This document shows, piece after piece, positions 38,239-49,075 of a stretch of DNA of 64,000 bases; positions within the stretch are counted from its first letter, which is position 1, and the number at the start of each line of letters is the position of its first letter. Position numbers and translations under genes: made by a program. The notes beneath the pieces were generated by a model that was not told the DNA's origin, did not search any database, and saw only the letters and a list, made by a program, of their open reading frames with translations. The stretch comes from Candidatus Poseidonia sp. (GTDB lineage: Archaea > Thermoplasmatota > Poseidoniia > Poseidoniales > Poseidoniaceae). The DNA lies in NCBI GenBank assembly GCA_022426155.1, contig JAKMEE010000032.1, positions 62,001 to 126,000 on the forward strand, in the 5' to 3' direction.

Positions 38239-41200
38239 ATGAACAATGAAACCGATATGAAGGCAAAGCAGCCGAGTATCGCCATGGGTTGGCTCTTCGC
38301 CCCCTTGGCTGTACTCCTGTCACTCGCCGCCATAAAAATCGTAGGAATTGACTACGATTTCACATTGAATAACATGATGCCGATGATTGTCGTCGCCATC
38401 GCAAGCATGCTGGCCGTCGTGCCTCGCATGGTTTCAGACAACACCGATTTCAGTGCAACAAACATTTCCCTCGTTACGTTGCTCGTAGCTTTTGTCGGTG
38501 CGGAAGCCTTGCATTCATTCGCAAGCGTTGATGCATTAGCATGCTTGGTTTTTGCTCTGGTCGTCGTGCTTGGTTCAAGCCTTCACATGAAAGAGCGATA
38601 CGAATGGTTTGTCACGCTCACCTTCGGAGCTGTTGGATTATGGATGGCGCTGGCTGCAGCTGGCAATGCCTTCTCACTCCTGCCGACTGAGTTCACAATG
38701 GACGATGACCGCCTGGTCTCAACGCTGAACCTCAGCCGCCAAGCAACTGCCTATGTCTTCTTTGCCTACCTCACACTCTTTGTGATTCTCGGTCTTTTGG
38801 TCAGTGTCATGACACGTGGTGTTCTCTTTGCATCAGGCAAAGAAGGTTGGTTTTCGTACCTCGGAGAGTCCGATGGATTCAATCGAAAGGCCATGCCTTT
38901 GATGGTGGCATTAGCCGTTTGGGCCTTAGCGTTCATCGGTTCAATCTGGCACTTTAATTCTGTTGAGACTTTCAACCAACTTGGACTTACAAGCATGGAT
39001 GGATATCATGGATATGTTGGCTACTGGTCCTCGTTCTTGACCGGAATTGTCGCCCTTGTGGTAGCGGGAATGGTTGCAGAACGATGGCACACTCGAGCTA
39101 TGTTGACTGGTTCAATGTGGGCTCTTTACCTCGTCTCTTCATGGTACGAAGTTGGCCACTGGAGTGCAGAAGAACTTAACAATTCTTGGGGAGCATTCAT
39201 TTGGCTTGGAATTACGTTCTTTATGTGCGTTGCAATCTTCCAAATTTCCAACCATGACAAATATGGCGGATGGGCTAATCGTGGCGAACACGACCCTTCA
39301 GCAGCACGTCTTTTCTTGCGAAACCATGGTGCCGGAATGATGATTGCCATGGCATTCCTCATCGGTTTAGCCATTCGTATCCAGCACTACTCAGTGCCAT
39401 CCATGAACGCTCTTGGAACGAATCAATGGGATATGACTGGTGGTTCTGACCCTTGGTACATGAAGCGTGTCGTCGATTATATCTTGGCCAACAATGCGCA
39501 CTTGGTATACGACGCCGACCGATTCTACCCAATTGGTGGTATCAACCCTCGTCCACCGTTGTTTTCATGGTCAATGGCCATTGGAGCTATGATCCTGGAA
39601 CCCTTCGTTGGTGAAACCGATGCAGTCTGGTGGAGCATGCTTGGTCTTCCTGCAGTTTACGGTGCTTTGACCATCATCCCTATCGCATTCATTGCCCGGG
39701 ATCACTTCGGAAACGGTGCAGCAGTTCTTGCTGCTTGGCTCATCGCCTTCATGCCTGCTCACTTGACTCACTCGACATGGGGACTCGCCGACCACGACTC
39801 ATACGTGATGCTGTTCATCAGTCTTGGATTCATGTATTGGCTTCGTGCTGTCAAGTTCGCCGGTTCCTCGCGAATTACCAAGGACATCAAAGCCACACCT
39901 TCCTCTTTACTTCGCGCATTCCGTGACGTGTTCACACACCGCCAAACCGCAGTTTCTAACGCTGTACTTGCTGGTGTGACCTTTGGAATCGCTTCCTTGG
40001 GTTGGAAGGGATTCGTGGTTGGGCCATCGATTTTGTTCCTTGCCTATGCTTTGCAAGTTGCTTTGAACATGTTCCGTCGCCGTGACTCGACCAGTTTGAG
40101 TGTGATGTTCCTTACCATGATGACCGTGATTTTCCTCATGGCACTCCCATGGTACGGCCACCCTCAATTGGACTTGGTTCTCAATTCAACTGGATTGCAA
40201 CCATTCTTGTTCATCTTCGGATTTACCATCGCCATTACCTTCGTCACAACTGGATTCAGGGATAAGCCCTGGTTGCTCATGTTGGGCACATTGGCCTTTG
40301 CAGCGGTGATCTTCTTCGCACTCCTCTATGTGTTGAAGATTTTCGAACTCTCCAATGCTTGGGATGTTTTGTTCACTGGAAGTGGTTACTTCACTAAGAC
40401 CAAGATTTTCGGAACTGTTGCTGAAGCTAACCAAGTGAGGAACCGTGGGCAATTGTTCGCCTCGTTCGGACCAATCACCTTCGTGTTAGCACTCGTCATC
40501 GGTGCATCCCTTCTTTGGAAGGGATTGCGCAGTCGCGACCACACTTCCTTGGTGTTTGGTGTCTGGCTCTTTGCAGCCACCTTCATGGCTTGGAGAGCTG
40601 CTCGATTTATCTTCAATGCAGCACCAATCATGGCAATCCTAGGGGCCGTTGGAATCGGTGCTCTCTGGAAGTGGGCAAATTGGGAAGGTGTTGTTCGTGC
40701 TTGGAAGAAACACGGTATTCGAACACCATCGGACCGATTTGCAGGAGCTCGCAAGGCCGTTTGGCGCACACCTCAATTTTCAGCGATCTTCCTTGTGATG
40801 GTCATGTTGTTTAGTCAACAAGCAGCCTATGGATTGGATTCAGCCATCCCTTCAAACTCTCAAGCAGAGCCAGAATTGGATAAGAGAATCTATGACATCG
40901 TACCAGACATCCTCCGCTTTGATGGGCTTGGATTCTCTATCCTCGATAGTTCCGCCTACACGGGTAACAAATATCTTGGAAACTTTGGTTCCTCGTTTAA
41001 CGACCCAGGATGGAACAAGGCTTACGAATGGTTAGCAGACCAGGATACGGAAGATCCGTACTCACAGCGACCTGCCTTTGTGTCATGGTGGGACTATGGT
41101 TTCCAAGCCTTGAATACAGGTGCTCACCCCTCCGTTTCTGATAACTTCCAGTCTGGAATTCCGGCAACCGGAAACATGCTGTTAGCTCGCAATCAAGATG

Positions 41201-44200
41201 ATCTCACGGCCATGTTCATTTGGCAACTCGCTGAAGGTGACCGTGAATACAACACCCTACAAGGCGAATCAATTGGCTTCACTCTTCGTTTCGAGAACAT
41301 CATGTCATCCTACTTGACTGCACAACAAATGCAAGAATTCACCACAATGGAAACACAATTCGATGATAAAATGGTTGATTATATGACCGACCGGTCTTTT
41401 GTTGTCCAGAAGACCAACCGCAACATCGTCATGGCCGCAGGACATGACCAAACGGCTGGAATCTTTGATTTCAATAACGAAATCTACCGACTTTACAAAG
41501 ACGGAGAAGCCATCCTATGTACTGACGACCTTTCCTCCGAATGTGTTGGAGATGATTGGGGTAGCGAATCCGATGCGAACCTCACCTTTACTCAAAACAT
41601 CCGTTCAGGTGAAGAAACTGTTTCTGGCGCTACACATTACATCTTTGGAGAGTACTGGTACACAAGTGATTTGATTGAAGAATATCTCTCAGTTTCAACT
41701 TCCATCCACCGAAAGAACGCCCGTCTAGCTACGGTCACCCAATTGTTAACCAACGCCATGGAGGCCAATGAGGATGCAACCATCCACGACATGTACAACA
41801 GCCTCATCGGTATGGAAGCGTATTACAAGGTCCAAGACTTTGAAGGTGCACCAGGTGAAACGATTTCACGTGACCACGAAATTCGATACTTCGCTATTGA
41901 CGATCGACTTTACCCACGTGCAGGCCGTTACACGGCTGATCAAAATTACAACCGTGGACAACCAATGGGTATTTTCCAAGCTCCGACCATCCTATCAGGA
42001 CAAGATGTTAGCACATACATGGATGAAGTGTACGAAACCATCCGTGGCGAATTCAGTGATGAAATGACCCGGGAAGAAGTCGATGAAGCGATTCAAAAGG
42101 ATTTCTTGAACCAACAAGCTGGCGCAGAGATTGACCCTCTACAGGTTGAGGACGTGCGAGTGGATCACAATCCTGCATTCTTTGACACCATGGTCGCTCG
42201 TGCCTATGTCGGATACGGAGCATCTACGCTCGGGTTGGATACCGCTGGTTCAAACCCACAACCGTCTCAACACTTCGGCGTCTCAGGTACACCAGGTAGT
42301 ATCTTAGCCAATGCATATCCATTGCCGGGTGCTATGATGAACCACTTCGTGATCGCTAATTGGTACGACACCGATGAATCGATCGGTATCACTTCGAACC
42401 CTTCCATCACTTCGGTGAAGATTTTGAAGTATTACGCTGGTGCTGAACTCACAGGTCAAGTTACGATGGGTGACAACGGCGAAGGCCTGCCAGGAGTACG
42501 CCTCCTCATTGAGCGAGACGCCTTCTCTGGAGAAGATAGCGAAGACCTTGACGCAGATACTTACTGGGTGCCAATTGGTTTCGTTGATGCAGATGAAAAT
42601 GGACATTATTCCTACACTGTTCCTGCAGGACGCATCCGTGTCTCTGCCTTCGCAGGTGATTACGATCCAACACTTGCTCGTGACCAAATTCGCGATGGGT
42701 CATACGCTCAATCCTTGGGTGATTTGTTGACCAGTGATTCAGAAGACCGCCAAGTTAACCAGTTGACTGCGATTCTTGGCCAAGTGGCCAACATGACGTG
42801 GCTCGGAGACGCTGAACTCAACGTGACTGGTGCACAAGGCAACAGAGAAGCAACGATCGACTCGCCTTTGGATCTTCCAATTGAGAGCAGTGGTGTGTCA
42901 GGAACTGTGGCTTGGTCCGGAGATGAAATGTTCAACGGAGACCCAATTTCAGAAACCACCTTTATCCTTCGAAACATTTGGTCCATGACCGATAACTACT
43001 CCGTTGTAACCACAAGTGGTTCATTCACAAGCGAAGAAAGCCGGATTTTACAGGGAACAGGCCAAGCGACCTTCTCCGAAAATGGAACCTTTGAGAGCGA
43101 TGGCATGGCTATCGCCCGTGATTTCATTGGAGATTTCGTTCGAGACATTGGAAATGATCGCAAGTATTTCGGCAACGGAACATGGGCTGGTATTGGTTCT
43201 ATTGAAGCTTCATGGATTGAGCCAACCGATGTGGCAAGTTGTGAATTTGATAACGATTCAGTTGCTATTATGCCAGATAATGAAACCGTCTGTCTTTCTG
43301 ACGATACAGGTGTTTTGTCAGTGTACAAACTTGAGGGCAGTGTCAATGCGACAGGAACCTTCACTTCGATCGGGACCTCGACATTGACCCGTTCATACGG
43401 TGACTTTGATGCTGGTATTGGTTCCACAATTGAGGGCGCGGGTTCGTTCTCTGGTATCGGTACCTTCAACGGAACAGGATTGTTCATCGGAGCCGGAGAG
43501 TTCTCTGGTCCAATGGTTGAGCCAGGTTCTTTCTACAAGACAGGTCTTCTCCCGGGAACATACAACATGATTGCGCAACTTGACAATGGAAAGGAAGTCT
43601 TGCTTCCTGATCCCGTGGAAATTGGCGTTACTCCAAGTTACGACTTGGACATGACCCTTCCAGCAGCTGTTTTCCGAGATGTTCTCAAAGACATGGACGA
43701 TGAATTACTCCCCAATCAAACCATTGAATTGATTGATTTGGCACTTGGTGAAGAAAACATGATTTTGATTGAGACTGACGAAAACGCAAGTTTCAGTCAT
43801 GGGCCTATGCCAAAGGGTGACTATTATCTCCGAATTGATTTGGATCAGGATGGCTGGTATGACATGAACGAAAGCATCATCGTTAACGATGACACCAATA
43901 ACGTGACCTTACCTTATGGTGTTCCTGCAACGGTTGACGTCACATTGAACCTTGTTTCACCTGTTGACCCACTTACACAGGAGCCTCTCTTTGAGGTTGC
44001 AAACCGTCTCATCACTTTTGCGAACACTGCCGGTATGCTTGACCCTGTGAACGCGACATCGGATGAGAATGGAACTGTGTATGTTGAATTGCTTTACGGT
44101 GTTTATGATATTCGCGACGATATCAATCCAGAATTCGTGATGTTTGACCAAATCGAACTTGACTTCGGTTCAGAAGACATGACACGAAACGTCACCTATG

Positions 44201-47200
44201 CACAAGCTGTATACTTGAACGGTACCATCCGTGCATACCAAGGTGACATGAACGATTACGAAACATGGCTTGAAGAAACGCCTGAAGAGAACTTGATTGA
44301 GACCAGCGCTCCTGCATCAGGAACTGCTGTAACATTCCGGTCAGGTGTGCTGAATTTCGAAGAAGTCACCAATACCTCTGGATTCTACAGTGTTCGTGTG
44401 CCTTCCGGCTTTGATTACCACATGACCACAGAAAGTGGCTTTGGAAGCATGGTCGGTGGACAACTCGTCACTGCTTCAGAGACGGGTGAGATGGACCTCG
44501 GTACCATGTACCTCGAACCAGCCAGTATCGTTAGTGGCGTGATTTACCTTTACGACAACAGCACGCGATGGGATAACAACATTCCTCGCTGGGTTGAACC
44601 AGAGATTTTGGCTGTGAACGAAGAAGGATTAGAATGGAGAACAACAGCGTCTGAAATTGGTGAATTCAACTTGAATTTGTTTGATGGTGTTTGGGATATT
44701 TCGGTTATTGATGAGCGCCTCAACATCACCGGTTTCGATGATGTGATTGTGAATGACACCCTTACTGACGAGTTGTCTTTGCTCGAATTTACTGCTAATC
44801 CTTCAAGCATTGATGTGACCCTCTGGGTGTTCATTAACTCTGCAGAGGATGCAACGTTTGAGAACGGAACAAAGGTCTCTCCAGACCTCTATCTCGAACC
44901 TGCAGATGACAACCGGGAGCCAATTTACTTCACCAGTGATGATTACTCAAGTCTTGGTGTTCTCGATGTTGCTTTGACTCCAGGATCCTATGCCTTGAAA
45001 TTTAACAGAACAACTGCAGAAAGTGAAAATGCTACGGATTATGATTTGATTGGTGAGATCTTCTTTGAGGACATCTACATCGCTCTCGACGGCCCTGAAG
45101 AACCACTTCCTGTACCACTTCGTGAAACTTACTTGGTGACTGGCGTTTTGGAGAACTCAACCCAGGATGGAATTATGAACGAATTCCTACTTTACAACGA
45201 ATCAACCGATACATGGTTCAACATGGGGTCTGATGAAAACGGAAGTTTCGCAGCCTATGTTCCAGCAGGTGAATGGTTGATCATTGTCGCACCCTACACC
45301 AATAATGAGGTGATGGAAACATTGCGAACAACCTTGACCGTGAGTGAAAATGCTTCGGCTCGATCGAACCTCTCGTTGGAAACTGTGGCGAGCGTGGAAG
45401 TTTCGTTCCAATTGAAGGAAGAGCTTACCGAAAATCCGCTGATGGACATGAACGTGATCGCTATCAGCAATGATGGTTATGGAAATGTGACATTTGGAAA
45501 TACAAACGCAGATGGAAACACCAGTAAAATGCTCATGCCTGGATCTTGGAGTTTGTATATGAATCGATCCATTGGTACTCAAACTTGGATGCTGAACGGA
45601 TCAGACAATCCGTTTAATGCCGCTAACAGCACGTTGGATTTGGGCGTAGTGTACGCAGCACTTGAAGTTCAAATCGGTGGGAAGGTGTATTGGGACCTTG
45701 ATAATAACAGCGTCCCAGATTCAAGCGAAGGAATTCCTGACGTGAATGTGACCATCATTGGTAATAGCACTGCAGTCAACACGACTGTCGTGACAGATAG
45801 TGAAGGTGTATGGCGAGTCTTCGTCCCAATCCGTGATGTTTACAATGTAACTGTTGAAAAGGAAGGGTTCGAGACTGTTTACTACGCTACAGAGAACCAA
45901 TCTGGTTACACGGTTCTCGACAGCCCAGATTCAACAGATATCAAGGTGGTTGCTGGTGCAGTTCAAGCATCTGGTTCGATCACAGATTCCGTTGATTCAT
46001 CCCGTCTAGAAGGGGCGTCAATTACGCTCTATCCACGGGCAGGAGTTGCAAGGGAACCAATTTCAATGGTCGGAGTCATGAATAATGGCAGCCTTGAATG
46101 GGATGCTATGATTCAACCAGGTGATTGGATTGTTATTGTTGCTGATGCAAACCCCGATGAAAACGGTGGAGGGGTGGCTATTGGTCTCCTTGATGCAAGC
46201 GTTGCAAACGGTGGCGAGGTGAACATGACCATGACACGAGCAGGGTTCGTACACTTGAGCACTGAATGGATGGACATTACCGCAGGATTGCACCATGTGG
46301 GTTCAGATGATGATGGATATGATGCCATCACTGCACCTGTTGAAATCGAAGTGACCTTTGATGGAATGACCTGGATGATGCCTATGCCTGCAGACGGTGT
46401 TCTGAGCTTGCTCATGCCGCAAGGAAACGTAGCCTTTGACAGTGAATTTACAACCATACAAACCGCAGATGATTTGGAAATGGTGTACTTTGGTGGCCAA
46501 TCCGTGACAATTACAAACGATGAAACTCTCGACCTCAAACTCGATTATAACCGACGAGTGAATTCCGATGTCATTCAAACCTTCGTGGTTGAATCACTTG
46601 GGACATCAGCTGAATTAATCAATGCAGAAAGCATTGAATTTATGGCAAAGGTTTCACCAACCAACGAGTCGGTGTATCAAGTGATTGATTTCGATGTGGA
46701 TGTGACCTACAATGGAACAGAAGCAGAGGATATTTTCACAGTCACGGCCGAAATGGGTTTGGCGCAAGATTCTGATCTATGGGTTGTTGAAGTTTTGAAC
46801 TCAAGCAGTGGAGAATACGAAGAAATGACCATGTTGACCCTTGGAATTGGCGCTGCTAACTCCAATGAAACAGTAGATCGCACCGCAACTTTGTCGGTGA
46901 GGGTAACATTACCATCTGTTGAAGATGCTTGGCATCTTGATGATGGTCATAGAATCACAATCCGAATGGTAACTGAACTGGGTGAATCCAGTCAGTTCAC
47001 AATGAAGGTTGTCGTTCCGCAAAATCATGGCTTTAGCATCGCTGAGGCCACTGAAGTCTTGGGCATTTCACCTCTAGTTCAACGTCAGTTCTCCTTTGAA
47101 GTAACCAACGAGGGTAACGGACGTGACACTTTCAGGATCGAAGTGTTAGAAAGCCCTATCCCTGTGAATTGGTCGGTGACTCCAATGGATTCGAATCTTA

Positions 47201-47790
47201 CACTAGCGAAAGGAGAAACACGTAATCAACCATTCACTGTGTTTGCACCTGCTGAATTTGTTGAAGGAAGCATACTTTTGACGGTTGACATTACTTCCGT
47301 GAGCGGTACACAGTCTGAACAGGTCAAAGTTACCATCAAGGCTGCTCGCATCGCACTTGAGGTGGAGACTGGAGATATTCAAACCGAGTCTGATGACGTT
47401 GCAGGTGAACCTGGACGTGTGATTATCCCAGTTTCGAACAACGGTGAATTGGATGCCAATGATGTGATTGTCTATCTGACACTTCCTAACGGCACAGAAA
47501 TGCAACAAACTGTATCGGTTCCAGCGAACAGTCAAACCTTCGCAGTGTTTGAAGACATTGAGCAGAATCAAGGTAATCAGCGATTTGAATTACGAGTCGA
47601 GGTTGCTGGTGAAGATGCTCCATACGTTGAAAGCAATGTTTACGAAAGCGATTGGAGCCTCGAATACCGTGTGGTAAGTTCGGGTGAAGGAGATTCACCA
47701 TGGCTTTCCGTTCTGATCTTGGTACTGATTGTCTTAGTGGCCTACGGTGGTGTTCGTACTGCACGAAGCCGCGGCGGAACAAAGTTCTGA
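38239..47790 (+). CDS. aglB: Giant oligosaccharyltransferase (STT3/AglB) fused to a very long extracellular beta-domain repeat region with C-terminal TM
   Basis: Multi-TM N-terminus with SDPWYMKRVVDY (DxD-like), ADHDSY, and WWDYG (about residue 950), then over 2000 aa of carboxypeptidase-regulatory/CNA-B-like and CARDB-like repeats, ending in TM SPWLSVLILVLIVLVAYGG. Confidence 0.9.
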   Translation: MNNETDMKAKQPSIAMGWLFAPLAVLLSLAAIKIVGIDYDFTLNNMMPMIVVAIASMLAVVPRMVSDNTDFSATNISLVTLLVAFVGAEALHSFASVDALACLVFALVVVLGSSLHMKERYEWFVTLTFGAVGLWMALAAAGNAFSLLPTEFTMDDDRLVSTLNLSRQATAYVFFAYLTLFVILGLLVSVMTRGVLFASGKEGWFSYLGESDGFNRKAMPLMVALAVWALAFIGSIWHFNSVETFNQLGLTSMDGYHGYVGYWSSFLTGIVALVVAGMVAERWHTRAMLTGSMWALYLVSSWYEVGHWSAEELNNSWGAFIWLGITFFMCVAIFQISNHDKYGGWANRGEHDPSAARLFLRNHGAGMMIAMAFLIGLAIRIQHYSVPSMNALGTNQWDMTGGSDPWYMKRVVDYILANNAHLVYDADRFYPIGGINPRPPLFSWSMAIGAMILEPFVGETDAVWWSMLGLPAVYGALTIIPIAFIARDHFGNGAAVLAAWLIAFMPAHLTHSTWGLADHDSYVMLFISLGFMYWLRAVKFAGSSRITKDIKATPSSLLRAFRDVFTHRQTAVSNAVLAGVTFGIASLGWKGFVVGPSILFLAYALQVALNMFRRRDSTSLSVMFLTMMTVIFLMALPWYGHPQLDLVLNSTGLQPFLFIFGFTIAITFVTTGFRDKPWLLMLGTLAFAAVIFFALLYVLKIFELSNAWDVLFTGSGYFTKTKIFGTVAEANQVRNRGQLFASFGPITFVLALVIGASLLWKGLRSRDHTSLVFGVWLFAATFMAWRAARFIFNAAPIMAILGAVGIGALWKWANWEGVVRAWKKHGIRTPSDRFAGARKAVWRTPQFSAIFLVMVMLFSQQAAYGLDSAIPSNSQAEPELDKRIYDIVPDILRFDGLGFSILDSSAYTGNKYLGNFGSSFNDPGWNKAYEWLADQDTEDPYSQRPAFVSWWDYGFQALNTGAHPSVSDNFQSGIPATGNMLLARNQDDLTAMFIWQLAEGDREYNTLQGESIGFTLRFENIMSSYLTAQQMQEFTTMETQFDDKMVDYMTDRSFVVQKTNRNIVMAAGHDQTAGIFDFNNEIYRLYKDGEAILCTDDLSSECVGDDWGSESDANLTFTQNIRSGEETVSGATHYIFGEYWYTSDLIEEYLSVSTSIHRKNARLATVTQLLTNAMEANEDATIHDMYNSLIGMEAYYKVQDFEGAPGETISRDHEIRYFAIDDRLYPRAGRYTADQNYNRGQPMGIFQAPTILSGQDVSTYMDEVYETIRGEFSDEMTREEVDEAIQKDFLNQQAGAEIDPLQVEDVRVDHNPAFFDTMVARAYVGYGASTLGLDTAGSNPQPSQHFGVSGTPGSILANAYPLPGAMMNHFVIANWYDTDESIGITSNPSITSVKILKYYAGAELTGQVTMGDNGEGLPGVRLLIERDAFSGEDSEDLDADTYWVPIGFVDADENGHYSYTVPAGRIRVSAFAGDYDPTLARDQIRDGSYAQSLGDLLTSDSEDRQVNQLTAILGQVANMTWLGDAELNVTGAQGNREATIDSPLDLPIESSGVSGTVAWSGDEMFNGDPISETTFILRNIWSMTDNYSVVTTSGSFTSEESRILQGTGQATFSENGTFESDGMAIARDFIGDFVRDIGNDRKYFGNGTWAGIGSIEASWIEPTDVASCEFDNDSVAIMPDNETVCLSDDTGVLSVYKLEGSVNATGTFTSIGTSTLTRSYGDFDAGIGSTIEGAGSFSGIGTFNGTGLFIGAGEFSGPMVEPGSFYKTGLLPGTYNMIAQLDNGKEVLLPDPVEIGVTPSYDLDMTLPAAVFRDVLKDMDDELLPNQTIELIDLALGEENMILIETDENASFSHGPMPKGDYYLRIDLDQDGWYDMNESIIVNDDTNNVTLPYGVPATVDVTLNLVSPVDPLTQEPLFEVANRLITFANTAGMLDPVNATSDENGTVYVELLYGVYDIRDDINPEFVMFDQIELDFGSEDMTRNVTYAQAVYLNGTIRAYQGDMNDYETWLEETPEENLIETSAPASGTAVTFRSGVLNFEEVTNTSGFYSVRVPSGFDYHMTTESGFGSMVGGQLVTASETGEMDLGTMYLEPASIVSGVIYLYDNSTRWDNNIPRWVEPEILAVNEEGLEWRTTASEIGEFNLNLFDGVWDISVIDERLNITGFDDVIVNDTLTDELSLLEFTANPSSIDVTLWVFINSAEDATFENGTKVSPDLYLEPADDNREPIYFTSDDYSSLGVLDVALTPGSYALKFNRTTAESENATDYDLIGEIFFEDIYIALDGPEEPLPVPLRETYLVTGVLENSTQDGIMNEFLLYNESTDTWFNMGSDENGSFAAYVPAGEWLIIVAPYTNNEVMETLRTTLTVSENASARSNLSLETVASVEVSFQLKEELTENPLMDMNVIAISNDGYGNVTFGNTNADGNTSKMLMPGSWSLYMNRSIGTQTWMLNGSDNPFNAANSTLDLGVVYAALEVQIGGKVYWDLDNNSVPDSSEGIPDVNVTIIGNSTAVNTTVVTDSEGVWRVFVPIRDVYNVTVEKEGFETVYYATENQSGYTVLDSPDSTDIKVVAGAVQASGSITDSVDSSRLEGASITLYPRAGVAREPISMVGVMNNGSLEWDAMIQPGDWIVIVADANPDENGGGVAIGLLDASVANGGEVNMTMTRAGFVHLSTEWMDITAGLHHVGSDDDGYDAITAPVEIEVTFDGMTWMMPMPADGVLSLLMPQGNVAFDSEFTTIQTADDLEMVYFGGQSVTITNDETLDLKLDYNRRVNSDVIQTFVVESLGTSAELINAESIEFMAKVSPTNESVYQVIDFDVDVTYNGTEAEDIFTVTAEMGLAQDSDLWVVEVLNSSSGEYEEMTMLTLGIGAANSNETVDRTATLSVRVTLPSVEDAWHLDDGHRITIRMVTELGESSQFTMKVVVPQNHGFSIAEATEVLGISPLVQRQFSFEVTNEGNGRDTFRIEVLESPIPVNWSVTPMDSNLTLAKGETRNQPFTVFAPAEFVEGSILLTVDITSVSGTQSEQVKVTIKAARIALEVETGDIQTESDDVAGEPGRVIIPVSNNGELDANDVIVYLTLPNGTEMQQTVSVPANSQTFAVFEDIEQNQGNQRFELRVEVAGEDAPYVESNVYESDWSLEYRVVSSGEGDSPWLSVLILVLIVLVAYGGVRTARSRGGTKF

Positions 47791-47857
47791 TATTGCTCTT
47801 CAAGCAGGCCCTTGTCAAACAAGGGTTCATGAAGAAAGTCAGCGGATGGCCTAGGGT

Positions 47858-49075
47858 ATGGATGAACTGCGGAACGTGGAGTACCTCCCCGAACCCAACG
47901 ACCGCAGTATCGTTTCAGCTATTGACCCGGCCGTTGTCGGACACCAAGACGGTTATCGTTCACAGGTAACCGGGTGGGCTCCGAGGATTGCCATGCCCAT
48001 GGTGCGACATCGTCGTAGATTTCCAATTGGCAACGCAGTTGCGTTGGCTGTGCTGATCTCAGTTGGAATGTTTCTCTGGCAATCACAATTACTGGTTATT
48101 CAATTACCATTGCCTGATTCAGAATGGGCGTACGATGCCACGAACATCCGTGAAATGCAGGAAGATGGTTTGACTGGAGATGGAATCAGAGTCTGCATGG
48201 TGGACACAGGACTTGACGCTGAACACGAGGCTTTTGCTGGCAGTGATATCGTCTTCCATGACTTGGTTGGAAATTCTGCTACTCCCAAAGAATATGGCGC
48301 TATTGCTCATGGTACTCTGATGGCAGGAATTCTTGTTGCCGATGCACACCAACTTGGTGCAGCGCCCAATGTGACATTGGGAATGGTAGCTGCTCTTTCT
48401 GACGACGGAATGGGGGAAAATACTGGAGATGAATCTGTTGTTGGTGATGCAATTCGTTGGTGTCAGTTTCAATTCCAGGCAGATATTATTTCTCTCTCAC
48501 TCGGAGGCGCTCCGTCGATGAGCATGGACCGTGAAGGCAATTCTGCTTCCGCAACTCGTCAAGCGACAGATTCAGGAATTTACGTCATCGCTGCAGCTGG
48601 AAACGACGGTGGAGTTGATGATGATGGGGATGTGTCGAGTCCTGGAAACGTACCACGGGCAATCTCGGTTGGTGCAGTGACCAAAGATGGTACTGTATGG
48701 GAGAATTCATCAAGGGGCTCTCAAACATTAGCGAACGGAGATCAGCGTCAGTCTCCCCACCTGAAGCCCGAGGTGGTCGCACCTGGACATCAAATTATCA
48801 GCACTGGTCAATCTGGCACTTGGTACTCCAGTAGTGGGACATCGGATTCTACTGTGTTCGTAACAGGGGCTCTTTCATTGATCTTAGAGGCTAACCCACA
48901 TTTACGGGCGAGTGTTCAAGAAAACGGGAACTGCATCGATGCAGTCAAACAGGCGTTGGCAGATTCAAGCCAACCTCTCTTGGATGGGAAAGTTCACGAT
49001 GATCGTTGGGGATATGGCTCTCTGGATACAATCGCTTGGGCAGAAGAAGTCGGAAAAATCACCAGTTGTGGTTGA
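47858..49075 (+). CDS. Membrane-anchored subtilisin-like serine protease (S8)
   Basis: VCMVDTGLD (Asp), AHGTLMAGIL (His), SSSGTSDSTVFVTGALSLIL (Ser); N-terminal TM after a cytoplasmic segment. Confidence 0.9.
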   Translation: MDELRNVEYLPEPNDRSIVSAIDPAVVGHQDGYRSQVTGWAPRIAMPMVRHRRRFPIGNAVALAVLISVGMFLWQSQLLVIQLPLPDSEWAYDATNIREMQEDGLTGDGIRVCMVDTGLDAEHEAFAGSDIVFHDLVGNSATPKEYGAIAHGTLMAGILVADAHQLGAAPNVTLGMVAALSDDGMGENTGDESVVGDAIRWCQFQFQADIISLSLGGAPSMSMDREGNSASATRQATDSGIYVIAAAGNDGGVDDDGDVSSPGNVPRAISVGAVTKDGTVWENSSRGSQTLANGDQRQSPHLKPEVVAPGHQIISTGQSGTWYSSSGTSDSTVFVTGALSLILEANPHLRASVQENGNCIDAVKQALADSSQPLLDGKVHDDRWGYGSLDTIAWAEEVGKITSCG

